Shown: one piece after another, positions 42,140 to 51,554 of the stretch | Layout of the letters: every line of letters starts with the position of its first letter | Position numbering within the stretch: the first letter of the stretch is position 1 | Origin: Chitinophaga pendula | GTDB lineage: Bacteria > Bacteroidota > Bacteroidia > Chitinophagales > Chitinophagaceae | Length of the DNA: 64,000 bases | Direction: 5' to 3' | Assembly: GCF_020386615.1 (NCBI RefSeq) | Contig: NZ_CP077769.1 | Location: forward strand, 6,063,501-6,127,500 | Program-made: the position numbers and the translations under genes | The notes under the pieces: generated by a model | Told to the model about the DNA's origin: nothing | Database searches by the model: none | Seen by the model: the letters and a program-made list of their open reading frames with translations, nothing else

Positions 42140-43387
42140 CTAAAACACCAGCACTTCCTTGTCGCCGAAGTTCTCATAAGAAGAGGTGATCACCTGCTCC
42201 CCAGGCTGCAAACCTTCCAATACTTCGAAATACAAGGGGTTCTTCTGGCCAAGGGATATCTTACGCTTTACAGCCCTGTTCCCCCCCTTGTCTACTACAT
42301 ACACCCAGTTACCACCAGTGTCAGAGAAAAATCCGCCTAAGGGCAGCAACACCGCAGAAGAAGACTTACCTAACTCAAGACGTATAGGACTAGACTGTCC
42401 ACGACGGATACCCTCCGGCACCTTTCCGTCAAACGTCATGTCCACGTTAAAACGACCGTTCTTTACCTCCGGATATACCTTCATAATCGTTAACGGATAA
42501 CTCTTGCCGTTAAACTCAAAAGTGGCCTTCAGACCGGAAAATACCCGGGAAATATAATGCTCGTCAATCTCCGCACGCAACTTAAAACCGTCCATGTCAT
42601 CAATCTGACCAATGTTCTGTCCCGCAGTAATATTCGTACCTACCTCCACATCTATGGAAGACAACTGGCCATCTACCGGGGCACGTACCACCAGGTTGTT
42701 CAGGTTATCCTTCATCAGCTGCAGGTTACGCTGCATACGGCCAATAGTGCTCTCCAGCTGGGCGATCTGCAACTTCGCATTCTCCTCCTGGAAATCCTGC
42801 GATTTGACCTCTATCTCCCGCTGCTTTACCAAACCCTCATACTCTATCTTGTTCTTGTTAAACTCCTGCCTGGACACGATCTTCTCATCTACCAACTGCT
42901 TGTTACGGTCAAACAGATCCTTCGCCTGGTCGATCTTGAAGTTAAGGTCAGACAACTTCTGCTGCAATGCGAAACGATCTTGCTTCAAACGCAAACGCGT
43001 ATTCTGCAACTCGTTGATCAACCGGTAGATCTCCGTCTCATGATTCACAAAGTCCATCATCAGACGCTGGTTCTCCAACCGGAGTATACTATCACCCCGC
43101 TTTACCATACTACCTCCCTCCATATACTTACGGCTTACATACCCCCCCTCAATAGCATCCAGCCGGATGGTCTTCAGAGGATGCACCACCGCCGTCACCG
43201 CGATATATACATCAAAAGTGCCTTTCGTAACCGTCGAAATCGTAATTTTGTCCTTCTCTACGTTCAACCGCGAACGATGATCCGCAAAAATGAGATTATA
43301 CAAAAGCAGCATCGCCACTACAGATATCCCGCTGATAAGATAAATGCGCTTTTTCGACCAAAACTTCTTTTCTATTTTTCTGTCCAT
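42140..43387 (-). CDS. Periplasmic adaptor (HlyD/RND-type), proximal copy
   Basis: A 415-residue adaptor. N-terminal anchor after KKFWSKKRIYLISGISVVAMLLLYNLIFA, barrel-sandwich halves (RLDAIEGGYVSRKYMEGGSMVKRGDSIL and VRAPVDGQLSSIDVEVGTNITAGQNI), a long coiled alpha-hairpin between them (about 130-215), and a beta-barrel/membrane-proximal end (VITSSYENFGDKEVLVF). It is the first gene of the efflux operon, divergent from the sigma-54 activator, with a sigma-54-like site 43 bp upstream. Two adaptors for one permease is unusual. Confidence 0.93.
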   Translation of the reverse strand: MDRKIEKKFWSKKRIYLISGISVVAMLLLYNLIFADHRSRLNVEKDKITISTVTKGTFDVYIAVTAVVHPLKTIRLDAIEGGYVSRKYMEGGSMVKRGDSILRLENQRLMMDFVNHETEIYRLINELQNTRLRLKQDRFALQQKLSDLNFKIDQAKDLFDRNKQLVDEKIVSRQEFNKNKIEYEGLVKQREIEVKSQDFQEENAKLQIAQLESTIGRMQRNLQLMKDNLNNLVVRAPVDGQLSSIDVEVGTNITAGQNIGQIDDMDGFKLRAEIDEHYISRVFSGLKATFEFNGKSYPLTIMKVYPEVKNGRFNVDMTFDGKVPEGIRRGQSSPIRLELGKSSSAVLLPLGGFFSDTGGNWVYVVDKGGNRAVKRKISLGQKNPLYFEVLEGLQPGEQVITSSYENFGDKEVLVF

Positions 43388-43726
43388 AAAATTTTCTAAT
43401 TAGGGTTGCATTAGTTTGCTGCACAGGAAAGTCAAGCCGTATGCCAATACTCTAACAAACTCAATCCCAATACTTTAGAAATCAAGACGCCCGCTCCCGA
43501 TGTACTATGCCGAACAGTCAACGTCCATTTCCGGACACTTGACCCCCGTTTCGTAAAAGCCGCACCATTCCTACCAATCTTTGTTTATCTTGCTGCTGGC
43601 CCATAGAGCCCTCCTGAAGGCATAACCGGCCATAATAGGAATACTGTTTGCTGGTGGCCTAACGACACCGTATCCGCAAATAGTAGGTCCGCTGGGATAC
43701 GCCCAAATCAAAACAGCAAATAACTA
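43388..43726. other. 339-bp divergent control region of the efflux locus
   Basis: Holds the sigma-54-like site at 43431-43446 for the efflux operon and several inverted repeats that could be activator sites: GTATCC/GGATAC at 43670-43700 and GTCC-N6-GGAC near 43530. No gene. Confidence 0.55.
43431..43446 (-). promoter_or_regulatory. Sigma-54-like promoter of the efflux operon
   Basis: Minus-strand TGGCAT-ACGGC-TTGAC. The -24 half fits TGGCAYR exactly, TTG is at -12, followed by A in place of C. Start of transcription near 43420, 33 bp ahead of the proximal adaptor gene. A sigma-54 activator is encoded next door. Confidence 0.5.
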
Positions 43727-45073
43727 ATGAGTACAATGTTACCGGGAAAAATACTGATAGTAGATGATGATGTAGATGTATTACGCGCCGCCAGACTGCT
43801 ATTAAAACGACATTTCGAACAGGTAGACTTCGAAAAGAATCCACAAAAAATACCATACCTCGTCACCAACTTCGACTACGATGTCATCCTCCTCGACATG
43901 AACTTCACCCGCGACCTCAGCAGCGGAAAAGAAGGCTTCGAATGGCTCGACCGTATCCTCGATATAAAACCGGACATGGCAGTAGTACTGTTCACCGCAT
44001 ACGGCGACGTCGAAATGGCCGTAAGGGCCATCAAAGCAGGGGCAGTCGATTTCGTACTCAAACCCTGGGAAAACGATAAACTCCTGGCAACCATTCAAAC
44101 CGCTTATAATAAGAAGAATAACACCACCGTCACCAAAGAAGCACCACAAAGCCAGTCCCAGACAACACTCATCGGCAACAGCCCTGCCATGATGCAGGTC
44201 ATGGATACCGTCGCCCGCGTCGCAGGCACAGATGCCAATGTACTCATCCTGGGAGAAAATGGTACCGGTAAAGACCTCCTCGCCAGACATATCCACCAGC
44301 TCTCCCTCCGCAATCAAAAAACATTCGTCAGCGTCGACCTCGGCGCCATCAGCGAATCCCTCTTCGAAAGCGAACTGTTCGGCCACGTCAAAGGCGCCTT
44401 CACCGATGCCCGCGAAGACAGAATCGGCCGCTTCGAAGAAGCCGCCGAAGGCACCATCTTCCTCGACGAAATAGGAAATATCAGCCTCCCATTCCAAGCC
44501 AAATTACTCACCGTACTGCAAAACAGATACGTCACCAAAGTAGGCTCCAATAAAAATATCCCAATTAACGTCCGCCTCATCTGCGCCACCAACCGCGATA
44601 TCGTCCAGATGACCGCACAACACCAGTTCCGGCAGGATCTCCTCTATCGTATCAACACCATTGAGATCAACCTGCCACCACTACGCGAACGCATCGAAGA
44701 TATCGTCCCCCTCGCCGAACACTTCCTCCAGGTATACCGCGAAAAATATAAACGCCCGGTCACCTCCCTACACGAATCACTGCTCGTACCACTACGACAA
44801 TACGACTGGCCCGGAAATATCCGCGAACTCCAGCATGCCATAGAACGCGCCGTAATACTCGCCCAGGGAAGATCACTCCAACCCAAAGACGTATTCCTGA
44901 AAAGCGCCTCCGCCGGACAAGCACTCAACACCGGATATAACCTCGAAGAAATGGAACGGAATATGATCCATCAAGCCATGAAAAAATGTAATGGCAACAT
45001 CACAGAAGCTGCCCGCGAATTAGGCCTCAGCAGAGCAGCCCTATATAGAAGACTGGAAAAATATAATATATAG
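43727..45073 (+). CDS. NtrC-type response regulator with variant GAFTDA loop
   Basis: A 448-residue activator: receiver with Asp57 (VILLDMNF) and Lys in FVLKPWEN; AAA+ domain with Walker A LGENGTGKD, a sigma-54-contact loop reading GAFTDA (residues 223-228; codon for Asp at 44405) in place of GAFTGA, Walker [11 protein letters not shown], and a C-terminal Fis-type HTH (NITEAARELGLSRAALYRRLEKYN). It pairs with the kinase 20 bp downstream and is divergent from the efflux operon, which is its likely target. Confidence 0.94.
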   Translation: MSTMLPGKILIVDDDVDVLRAARLLLKRHFEQVDFEKNPQKIPYLVTNFDYDVILLDMNFTRDLSSGKEGFEWLDRILDIKPDMAVVLFTAYGDVEMAVRAIKAGAVDFVLKPWENDKLLATIQTAYNKKNNTTVTKEAPQSQSQTTLIGNSPAMMQVMDTVARVAGTDANVLILGENGTGKDLLARHIHQLSLRNQKTFVSVDLGAISESLFESELFGHVKGAFTDAREDRIGRFEEAAEGTIFLDEIGNISLPFQAKLLTVLQNRYVTKVGSNKNIPINVRLICATNRDIVQMTAQHQFRQDLLYRINTIEINLPPLRERIEDIVPLAEHFLQVYREKYKRPVTSLHESLLVPLRQYDWPGNIRELQHAIERAVILAQGRSLQPKDVFLKSASAGQALNTGYNLEEMERNMIHQAMKKCNGNITEAARELGLSRAALYRRLEKYNI

Positions 45074-45093
45074 CCATCGGAATAATTACGCCA

Positions 45094-46434
45094 ATGAACC
45101 GCTTTAGCCTCTTTATACTCCTGCGCATCCTGCTGCTGTCAATAACAATGGCCGCCGGCATCTGGCTATGGCTCACCGCTGGCACTAACACCGGACTACT
45201 GGTACTACCCATCATCCTCTTACAGATATTCGGCCTGTACCACTACCTCACCCGCGTCAACCGCAAACTCACCCTCTTCATGGAATCCATCCGCTATGAA
45301 GACTTTTCCATCCGGTTCAGCGCAGATAACAAACTGGGCAAAAGCTTCCGACTCCTCAACCAGCAATTCAATGAAGTGCTGGAAGCCTTCCGGCAAACAC
45401 GCGCCGAAAAAGAAGCCAACCTCAAATACATAGATACCATCGTACAACATATCAGCATCGGCGTCCTCTCCTTCGACGCAGAAGGTAAGATCGAACTGAT
45501 CAACCCCGCCGCCTTCCGGCTACTCAACATATATCGCCTCCGTAACCTGGCAGAAATGGTTCCCACACACCCCGACCTGCCAGCACTACTCCTGCAACTC
45601 AAATCCGGCCATAAAACACTCTATCGCACCCAACAGGAACAACAACTCAGCATACACGCCGCCACCGTCAGACTACAAGGCAGATTGGTCAAACTGATAT
45701 CCATCCAGAACATCCACTCCGAACTACAGGATAAAGAACTGGAAGCCTGGCAGAACCTGACCAAAATACTCCGCCACGAAATCATGAACTCCGTAACACC
45801 CATCGTTTCCCTCATCGGCACCATGCGCGAAATCGTAGAACAGGATATCATGCCCACTACCAACCAGACAGAAGCCATCACCGACCTGCAGGAAGCACTA
45901 CAAACCATAGAAAGCCGCAGCAAAGGCATCATGAACTTCGTCAACGCCTACCGCGATTATACCACCCTCCCCAAACCACAGTTCACCAACGTCAACGTAA
46001 AAACACTACTCACCTCCATCAGTAACCTCCTGTACCCCGATCTCAAACAAGCAGGCATCACCTATCAACTCATCGTCGAAACCGAAAACATGGAAATCCG
46101 CGCCGATAACGCTCAACTCCAAATGGTACTGATCAACCTCCTCAAAAATGCCATGGATGCACTCGAACATATACCCAACCCCACCATCCAAACCAAAACC
46201 TATATCAGCAGCAACAACCAACTCGCCTGTATTGAGATCGCCGACAACGGCCCAGGCATAGACAGCGATGCCATGAACAAAATCTTCATCCCATTCTATA
46301 CCACCAAGAAAAAAGGAAGCGGCATCGGCCTCAGCCTCTCCCAACAAATCATTCAAATGCATGGCGGCCAATTAAAAGTAAGCCACACCAGCGGCGGAGG
46401 CACCACCTTCCTCGTCACCGTCCCCGTCGGATGA
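45094..46434 (+). CDS. PAS sensor histidine kinase of the efflux locus
   Basis: A 446-residue NtrY/AtoS-like kinase. Two N-terminal helices (FILLRILLLSITMAAGIWLWL and GLLVLPIILLQIFGLYHYL) with only a few periplasmic residues between, a HAMP-like segment, a PAS domain (about 110-215), HisKA with His in LTKILRHEIMNSVTPI, and HATPase with LINLLKNAMDAL, DNGPGID and GSGIGLSLSQQI. The tiny periplasmic loop suggests sensing in or near the membrane. It is cotranscribed with the regulator. Confidence 0.93.
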   Translation: MNRFSLFILLRILLLSITMAAGIWLWLTAGTNTGLLVLPIILLQIFGLYHYLTRVNRKLTLFMESIRYEDFSIRFSADNKLGKSFRLLNQQFNEVLEAFRQTRAEKEANLKYIDTIVQHISIGVLSFDAEGKIELINPAAFRLLNIYRLRNLAEMVPTHPDLPALLLQLKSGHKTLYRTQQEQQLSIHAATVRLQGRLVKLISIQNIHSELQDKELEAWQNLTKILRHEIMNSVTPIVSLIGTMREIVEQDIMPTTNQTEAITDLQEALQTIESRSKGIMNFVNAYRDYTTLPKPQFTNVNVKTLLTSISNLLYPDLKQAGITYQLIVETENMEIRADNAQLQMVLINLLKNAMDALEHIPNPTIQTKTYISSNNQLACIEIADNGPGIDSDAMNKIFIPFYTTKKKGSGIGLSLSQQIIQMHGGQLKVSHTSGGGTTFLVTVPVG

Positions 46435-46452
46435 TCCCCACCCCCACCTCCC

Positions 46453-46803
46453 TTAAGGTACCTGCACCTCCTTCATCCCGATCACAGAAGGATAAATACG
46501 ATTGGCCAGACACGGAAAAGGAAACGGACGACTGTCCACCACCCTGAACCGGAACTCCTTCCCCTCCTCCTGGAAACTAACAGGCAGATCCAACGTCATC
46601 GCCGTATCATACCCCTTCTCACTACCCCCCGGCACCCGGTATACCACCTCCCAGGGATGCCCGCCACAACCACGCACAGGCCCCAATACCCGCCCCGAAT
46701 AATCCAGCTTACTATCCGGAAACAACGCATGCAATACAGCAGGACTTTTACTACAGCCAACCACAATCAACACTAACATAACAGGGAGTACAGCTCTATT
46801 CAT
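46453..46803 (-). CDS. Small lipoprotein, function unknown
   Basis: A 116-residue lipoprotein: signal MNRAVLPVMLVLIVVGC with lipobox VVGC (Cys17). The mature part has a Gly/Pro-rich start (GRVLGPVRGCGGHPWEVVYRV) and a beta-strand-like end (GKEFRFRVVDSRPFPFPCLANRIYPSVIGMKEVQVP). No known family. Convergent with the efflux kinase; the 18-bp gap has no clear terminator. Confidence 0.7.
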   Translation of the reverse strand: MNRAVLPVMLVLIVVGCSKSPAVLHALFPDSKLDYSGRVLGPVRGCGGHPWEVVYRVPGGSEKGYDTAMTLDLPVSFQEEGKEFRFRVVDSRPFPFPCLANRIYPSVIGMKEVQVP

Positions 46804-46953
46804 AGCCGAGGGTTTTATCCGCCAATAGTAGCCTATAAATAGGTCTTTTTTGTGAAGAGGTTGTTAATGTGTAAGACCCCGACCATAGCCCATCCGCAAA
46901 TGTTGTAATGACAAAAAACCTTATATTGTACACAACAATAACCCTGTATACCC

Positions 46954-47652
46954 ATGCATAAGAACTGGCATCTCCTGTATTTTACCATACTCGCCCTCCA
47001 CCTGGGCGCTATCACCTTACAATACCCCACACTACAACTGGCCACCAAACCATTACTGGTCCTCACCCTCATCATCTACTCCCTTAAAGCGCTCACCAAT
47101 ACCCCACCCGTATTCAAAACATTGCTCATTGCAGCCCTCTGCTGCTCCTGGGCCGGCGACATCCTGCTCATGTTCGATGCCCGGCAGGAAGTATTCTTCA
47201 TGGCAGGACTGGGCAGCTTCCTCCTGTCCCACCTTTGCTATATCAGCCTCTTCCTCAAAATTAGATACACCAATCCCCCCCTCGTACTATGCCGATGGCC
47301 GTTCATCTTCCTCACCGAAGCCTGCGTACTGGCATTCATCTTTTTCCTCCTCCCCCACCTGGGACCCTTACTAGTCCCCGTTATCATCTACGCCATCACC
47401 ATATCGTTCACCCTCCTCTGCGCCATGCATGCCTTCCACTTCAACACCCAGCCACGTACCTGGCGCATACTGATAGGGGCCATCGTCTTTATCATCTCCG
47501 ATGCCCTACTCGCCACCAACAAGTTCTATCAGCCACTGCCAGCCGCACAATGGTGGGTAATGCTCACCTATGGCCTGGCACAATGGGGCATCGTTAGCGG
47601 TAGTGTCGCCTATCTCGACACCCGCCGCCACAACGCCCTCGCTACACGATAA
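46954..47652 (+). CDS. Lysoplasmalogenase-like membrane protein (YhhN/TMEM86 family)
   Basis: A 232-residue, eight-helix membrane protein. Conserved features are ATKPLLVLTLIIY in helix 2, CCSWAGDILLMFD with the family Asp in helix 3, GLGSFLLSHLCYI, and IFIISDALLATNKF with a second Asp near the C-terminus. Relatives hydrolyse lysoplasmalogens in mammals; bacterial function is unknown. It stands alone upstream of nadB, 68 bp away and in the same direction. Confidence 0.88.
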   Translation: MHKNWHLLYFTILALHLGAITLQYPTLQLATKPLLVLTLIIYSLKALTNTPPVFKTLLIAALCCSWAGDILLMFDARQEVFFMAGLGSFLLSHLCYISLFLKIRYTNPPLVLCRWPFIFLTEACVLAFIFFLLPHLGPLLVPVIIYAITISFTLLCAMHAFHFNTQPRTWRILIGAIVFIISDALLATNKFYQPLPAAQWWVMLTYGLAQWGIVSGSVAYLDTRRHNALATR

Positions 47653-47708
47653 CCCGCCCATCCCCCGCCATTCCTAACATCGTCCGCGAAATAATTCATC
47701 CGCGTTCG

Positions 47709-47716
47709 TATCTTTA
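47709..47716 (+). promoter_or_regulatory. -7-like box at the nadB start
   Basis: TATCTTTA, one mismatch to TAnnTTTG, ends 4 bp before the ATG, giving a very short leader if used. Confidence 0.3.
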
Positions 47717-47720
47717 GCAA

Positions 47721-49319
47721 ATGCAACAAGTGGACTTTTTAGTGATAGGCTCCGGAATAGCAGGACTTACCTATGCGTTGAAAATAGCAGATACCTTCCC
47801 TGATAAAAAGATCACCATCATCACCAAAACCAGGGAAGATGAAACCAATACCAAATACGCACAAGGCGGAGTAGCCGTAGTAAATGACCTGGAAAACGAC
47901 AGCTTCGAAAAACATATAGAAGATACCCTCATCGCCGGCGATGGACTCTGCAACCCTCAAACCGTCGAAATAGTGATCACCGAAGGCCCCCAACGGGTCA
48001 ACGAGATCATCGCCTGGGGCGCTAACTTCGATAAAAACCCCGATGGAGACTTCTCCCTCGGCCGCGAAGGCGGACACTCCGAATTCCGCGTCATCCATCA
48101 CAAAGATGTCACCGGCAAAGAAATAGAACGAGCCCTCCTCGAAGCCCTCCACCGCAAACCAAATATCGAACTCATTACCCACTGCTTCGTAGTCGATCTC
48201 ATCACACAACACCACCTGGGATTCCTCGTCACTAAAGCCACCCCGGATATCGAATGCTACGGCGTATACGTACTCAATCTCAAAACCAATAAGATCGAAA
48301 CCATCCTGGGTCGCATCACCTTGCTCGCCACCGGTGGCAACGGCCAGGTATACCGCAGCACCACCAATCCCGCTATCGCTACCGGCGATGGAATAGCCAT
48401 GGTATACCGCGCCAAAGGCAGGATCGAGAACATGGAATTTATCCAGTTCCATCCCACCGCCCTCTATCAGCCCGGCGTCAGCAACTCCTTCCTCATCACC
48501 GAAGCAGTAAGAGGCGATGGCGCCATTCTCAGGAACATACAGGGCGAAGATTTCATGCACAAATATGACGCAAGACTCTCCCTCGCACCTCGCGATATCG
48601 TCGCCCGCGCTATAGACAGCGAAATGAAACTCGCCGGTACCGAACATGTATTCCTCGATTGCCGGCACATGGATAAAGAAAAGTTCATCCACCACTTCCC
48701 CAATATCTATGAAAAATGCCTCTCCATAGGCATCGACGTCAGCCAGCAAATGATACCCGTAGCCCCCGCCGCCCACTACAGCTGCGGTGGCATCAAAACA
48801 GACGAATGGGGCCGCACCTCCATCCGTAATCTATACGCCTGCGGCGAATGCGCCAGCACAGGCCTCCATGGCGCTAACCGCCTCGCCAGCAACTCCCTCC
48901 TGGAAGCAATGGTATTCGCGCACAGATGTTACCTCGATGCCGTTAAAAACATCGATAACACCGCCTTCCGGACAATGGTTCCAGACTGGGATGCCACCGG
49001 CACCACCGCCCCCAGGGAAATGATCCTCATCACGCAAAGCCTGAAAGAACTCAAACAGATCATGAGCGACTACGTAGGCATCGTCCGCACCGACGAACGC
49101 CTCCAACGCGCCATGCGCCGCCTCGATATACTACACGAAGAAACAGAATCACTCTACGAAAAAACAGCCGTATCACCACAACTCTGCGAACTCAGAAACC
49201 TCATCACCGCAGGTTACCTGATCGTAAAAGGAGCCACCTTCCGCAAAGAAAGCAGAGGCCTCCACTTCAATACCGACTATCCATACAAATGCGAACTGAT
49301 ACAAAATATCGTGCTCTGA
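47721..49319 (+). CDS. nadB: L-aspartate oxidase
   Basis: FAD enzyme that oxidises L-aspartate to iminoaspartate, first step of NAD synthesis. The 532-residue protein has the FAD motif DFLVIGSGIAGLTYALKIA, the TKYAQGGVAVV segment, the substrate region EFIQFHPTALYQPG, and the second FAD-binding stretch HYSCGGIKTDEWGRTSIRNLYACGECASTGLHGANRLASNSLLE. These separate it from succinate dehydrogenase flavoproteins, which lack the ECAST pattern. Length is normal. The nadA and nadC genes are not in this window. Confidence 0.97.
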   Translation: MQQVDFLVIGSGIAGLTYALKIADTFPDKKITIITKTREDETNTKYAQGGVAVVNDLENDSFEKHIEDTLIAGDGLCNPQTVEIVITEGPQRVNEIIAWGANFDKNPDGDFSLGREGGHSEFRVIHHKDVTGKEIERALLEALHRKPNIELITHCFVVDLITQHHLGFLVTKATPDIECYGVYVLNLKTNKIETILGRITLLATGGNGQVYRSTTNPAIATGDGIAMVYRAKGRIENMEFIQFHPTALYQPGVSNSFLITEAVRGDGAILRNIQGEDFMHKYDARLSLAPRDIVARAIDSEMKLAGTEHVFLDCRHMDKEKFIHHFPNIYEKCLSIGIDVSQQMIPVAPAAHYSCGGIKTDEWGRTSIRNLYACGECASTGLHGANRLASNSLLEAMVFAHRCYLDAVKNIDNTAFRTMVPDWDATGTTAPREMILITQSLKELKQIMSDYVGIVRTDERLQRAMRRLDILHEETESLYEKTAVSPQLCELRNLITAGYLIVKGATFRKESRGLHFNTDYPYKCELIQNIVL

Positions 49320-49359
49320 TAACCGGCAAATACTAACCGGCCCTAAAGCACCCTTTTCG

Positions 49360-49367
49360 TACATTTG
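49360..49367 (+). promoter_or_regulatory. -7 box of the acyltransferase gene
   Basis: TACATTTG, exact TAnnTTTG, 39 bp ahead of the ATG. -33 unclear. Confidence 0.5.
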
Positions 49368-49406
49368 CACATCAGGACAACCTAACCGGTGATCGCATCA
49401 TAAAAA

Positions 49407-50282
49407 ATGTATTATCTTCTACTGATCTTCTGCTATTCGGTTTCTATTCTCCCGCTGTGGCTCCTATATGGCATCAGCGACGGACTCTTTGTACTCATCT
49501 ATCATATCATCCGCTACCGCCGCGAAGTCGTTAATAACAACCTCCAACAGGCATTCCCGGATAAATCACCCAAAGAGATAGACGCCCTGGCCAAAAAATA
49601 TTATCGCAACCTCACCGATATGATGGTCGAAACCATCAAACTGCTCACCATGAGCAAAAAACAGTTGCAACGACGCTTTATCTGCGACCTCTCCGTACTC
49701 CATCAATTATATGCACAGGGCAAAAGCTGCCAGCTTCACCTTGGCCATAATTTCAACTGGGAATGGGCAAACCTCTTCTGTATGCAAGGCGTAGCATTCC
49801 CATTCCTCGTCGTATACATGCCCATCACCAACAAAGCCGTTGATCGCATGTTCCGGCACTTCCGCGAAAAATTCGGCACCACACTCATACCCGCCAACGA
49901 TATGCGCGAGGCCATGAACCCCTGGATGCAAAAACAATATCTCATCGCACTCGTCGCCGACCAAAACCCGGGCAACCCCCGCCGCTGCTACTGGTTCCCC
50001 TTCCTTAACAAAATGACACCGTTCTATAAAGGCCCCGAAATGGCCGCCCGCCGTCATAACATCCCCGTCGTATTCGCAGATATAAGAAAAACAAAAAGAG
50101 GATACTATAAAGCCGAACTCAAACTCGCATTCGAAGAACCCCTCCGCGAACCAGAAGGAAAAATCACCGAAGCATTCGTACAGTTCCTGGAAAAAAATAT
50201 TCACGAACAACCAGAAGTATGGGTATGGAGCCACCGCCGCTGGAAACACCAGTACAACCCGGTATCCCATCCCCAAACCTGA
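49407..50282 (+). CDS. Lipid A / lysophospholipid acyltransferase (LpxL/HtrB family)
   Basis: A 291-residue membrane-associated acyltransferase. One N-terminal helix (YYLLLIFCYSVSILPLWLLYG), then the catalytic HX4(D/E) motif in LHLGHNFNWEWANLF, with His and Glu. The FP(F)L...ARR block (WFPFLNKMTPFYKGPEMAARRHNIPVVF) binds substrate, and the end VWVWSHRRWKHQYNP is typical. It probably adds a secondary acyl chain to lipid A. Monocistronic; a terminator follows at 50304-50336. Confidence 0.9.
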   Translation: MYYLLLIFCYSVSILPLWLLYGISDGLFVLIYHIIRYRREVVNNNLQQAFPDKSPKEIDALAKKYYRNLTDMMVETIKLLTMSKKQLQRRFICDLSVLHQLYAQGKSCQLHLGHNFNWEWANLFCMQGVAFPFLVVYMPITNKAVDRMFRHFREKFGTTLIPANDMREAMNPWMQKQYLIALVADQNPGNPRRCYWFPFLNKMTPFYKGPEMAARRHNIPVVFADIRKTKRGYYKAELKLAFEEPLREPEGKITEAFVQFLEKNIHEQPEVWVWSHRRWKHQYNPVSHPQT

Positions 50283-50303
50283 TACACATACACATAAAAA
50301 AAA

Positions 50304-50336
50304 CGGGAAGCGCATCACTGCCTTCCCGCTTTTTAT
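50304..50336. terminator. Terminator between the acyltransferase and LysM genes
   Basis: CGGGAAG and CTTCCCG pair around an 11-nt loop, then CTTTTTATTT on the plus strand and A-rich DNA on the other side, so it can work both ways. Confidence 0.8.
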
Positions 50337-50354
50337 TTATAACATCTCCTTCCG

Positions 50355-50738
50355 CTAAGCAGAGGGTATCTTCAGCTTCTGACCTGGTTTGATCAAATTA
50401 GGATCCTTGATCTGATCCTTATTCGCCTCAAAAATATCCTGCCAGGATACTCCCGGATAATTCTTGGCAATCTTACTCAGATTGTCCCCGGACTTCACCT
50501 CGTACTCCTGCTCTCCACCTCCCGCTCCAGCAGCTAGGTTGATATTCAACACCAGGTCCGCAGCACGCATCTCCGGATCCAGCTTCTCATAAGTATCCCA
50601 CAACTGATCCTTGATCTGCGCAGAGGGCGCCGTACCGTTCACATACAACACACCGTCCTTTTCCGTTACCTGCAAACCGCTTACACCAGCACTGTTAGCC
50701 TGGTTGATCAGCTCCTGGTATTTGTCTTGTAAACCCAT
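50355..50738 (-). CDS. BON-LysM domain protein
   Basis: A 127-residue cytoplasmic or periplasmic protein without a signal peptide. An N-terminal BON-like fold ([33 protein letters not shown]) joins a C-terminal LysM ([48 protein letters not shown]). The arrangement matches YgaU/Kbp, a small K+-binding protein of E. coli. It follows the BON lipoprotein gene by 20 bp in one operon. Confidence 0.9.
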   Translation of the reverse strand: MGLQDKYQELINQANSAGVSGLQVTEKDGVLYVNGTAPSAQIKDQLWDTYEKLDPEMRAADLVLNINLAAGAGGGEQEYEVKSGDNLSKIAKNYPGVSWQDIFEANKDQIKDPNLIKPGQKLKIPSA

Positions 50739-50758
50739 AACAATAAGTTTTTAAGGAG

Positions 50759-51250
50759 TTATTTTAATGTGAGTTTATTGTTCACCTTCTTAGGTTTAGC
50801 TTCCTGCGCAGTCTGCATGATCTTACGAACATCCGCTTTCTTGGCACTACCATCCAAAGTAACCTCTCCACTCACCACAGATACCTTCACATCCGAAAAA
50901 CCAGCCGCCGCATAAGCAGAATCCAGCCTTTTCTTCAATACATCATCAGGATTGATTTCAACAGTAGGAGCAGCAGCAGGAGGCGGTGGCGCCTGCACCA
51001 TGATATTGTTGCTCACAGACTTCACACCAGTAACACCTTTTACAGATTCCTCCGCAGCAGCTTTAGCAGCTTCATCAGCTACCTCCCCGCTCAATGTTAC
51101 CACTCCACCCTTCACATCAGCCGTCACACCGGGAGAAGTACTCAACTTCTCGTTAACAGCCGCCTGTACCTTGCTATCATTTGGCTTACAGGCAAATAAG
51201 CATACGCCTATCGATAACAGACAGGCTAACAATAAAGACCTAGATTTCAT
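50759..51250 (-). CDS. Lipoprotein with two BON domains
   Basis: A 163-residue lipoprotein. Signal and lipobox MKSRSLLLACLLSIGVCLFAC; two BON repeats, the first with VNEKLSTSPGVTADVKGGVVTLSGEVADEAAKAAAEESV, the second with RLDSAYAAAGFSDVKVSVVSGEVTLDGSAKKADVRKIMQ. A Pro-rich link (APPPPAAAPTVE) separates them. The ATG at 51250 begins the signal; the longer frame from 51280 is unlikely. Relatives (OsmY-like) attach to envelopes under osmotic stress. Confidence 0.9.
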   Translation of the reverse strand: MKSRSLLLACLLSIGVCLFACKPNDSKVQAAVNEKLSTSPGVTADVKGGVVTLSGEVADEAAKAAAEESVKGVTGVKSVSNNIMVQAPPPPAAAPTVEINPDDVLKKRLDSAYAAAGFSDVKVSVVSGEVTLDGSAKKADVRKIMQTAQEAKPKKVNNKLTLK

Positions 51251-51554
51251 AGTAGTACAATTTTTTATAAGAGTAAACAAATACCGTGCTAATAGGTTCT
51301 GTCCCTTCCCCTTTAACTTATTGTTAATCAGCCAGAAAGAAGTGATCTTAGCCTACAGGCCCATCAGCCTCAACCACACAATAATACCCCTCCCGCACCG
51401 CCTGTAGCGCATTACACCCACCCGCCGCACCGACAAATAAATGCATAATATTCTTTATATATCAGGTATGCATCATTTGAAAATTTTCATGCCCCCAATT
51501 CCCCGCCCCCTCTCCTATAGCTCTCCTGTATCATTCCTGTAGCATTCGTATAGT

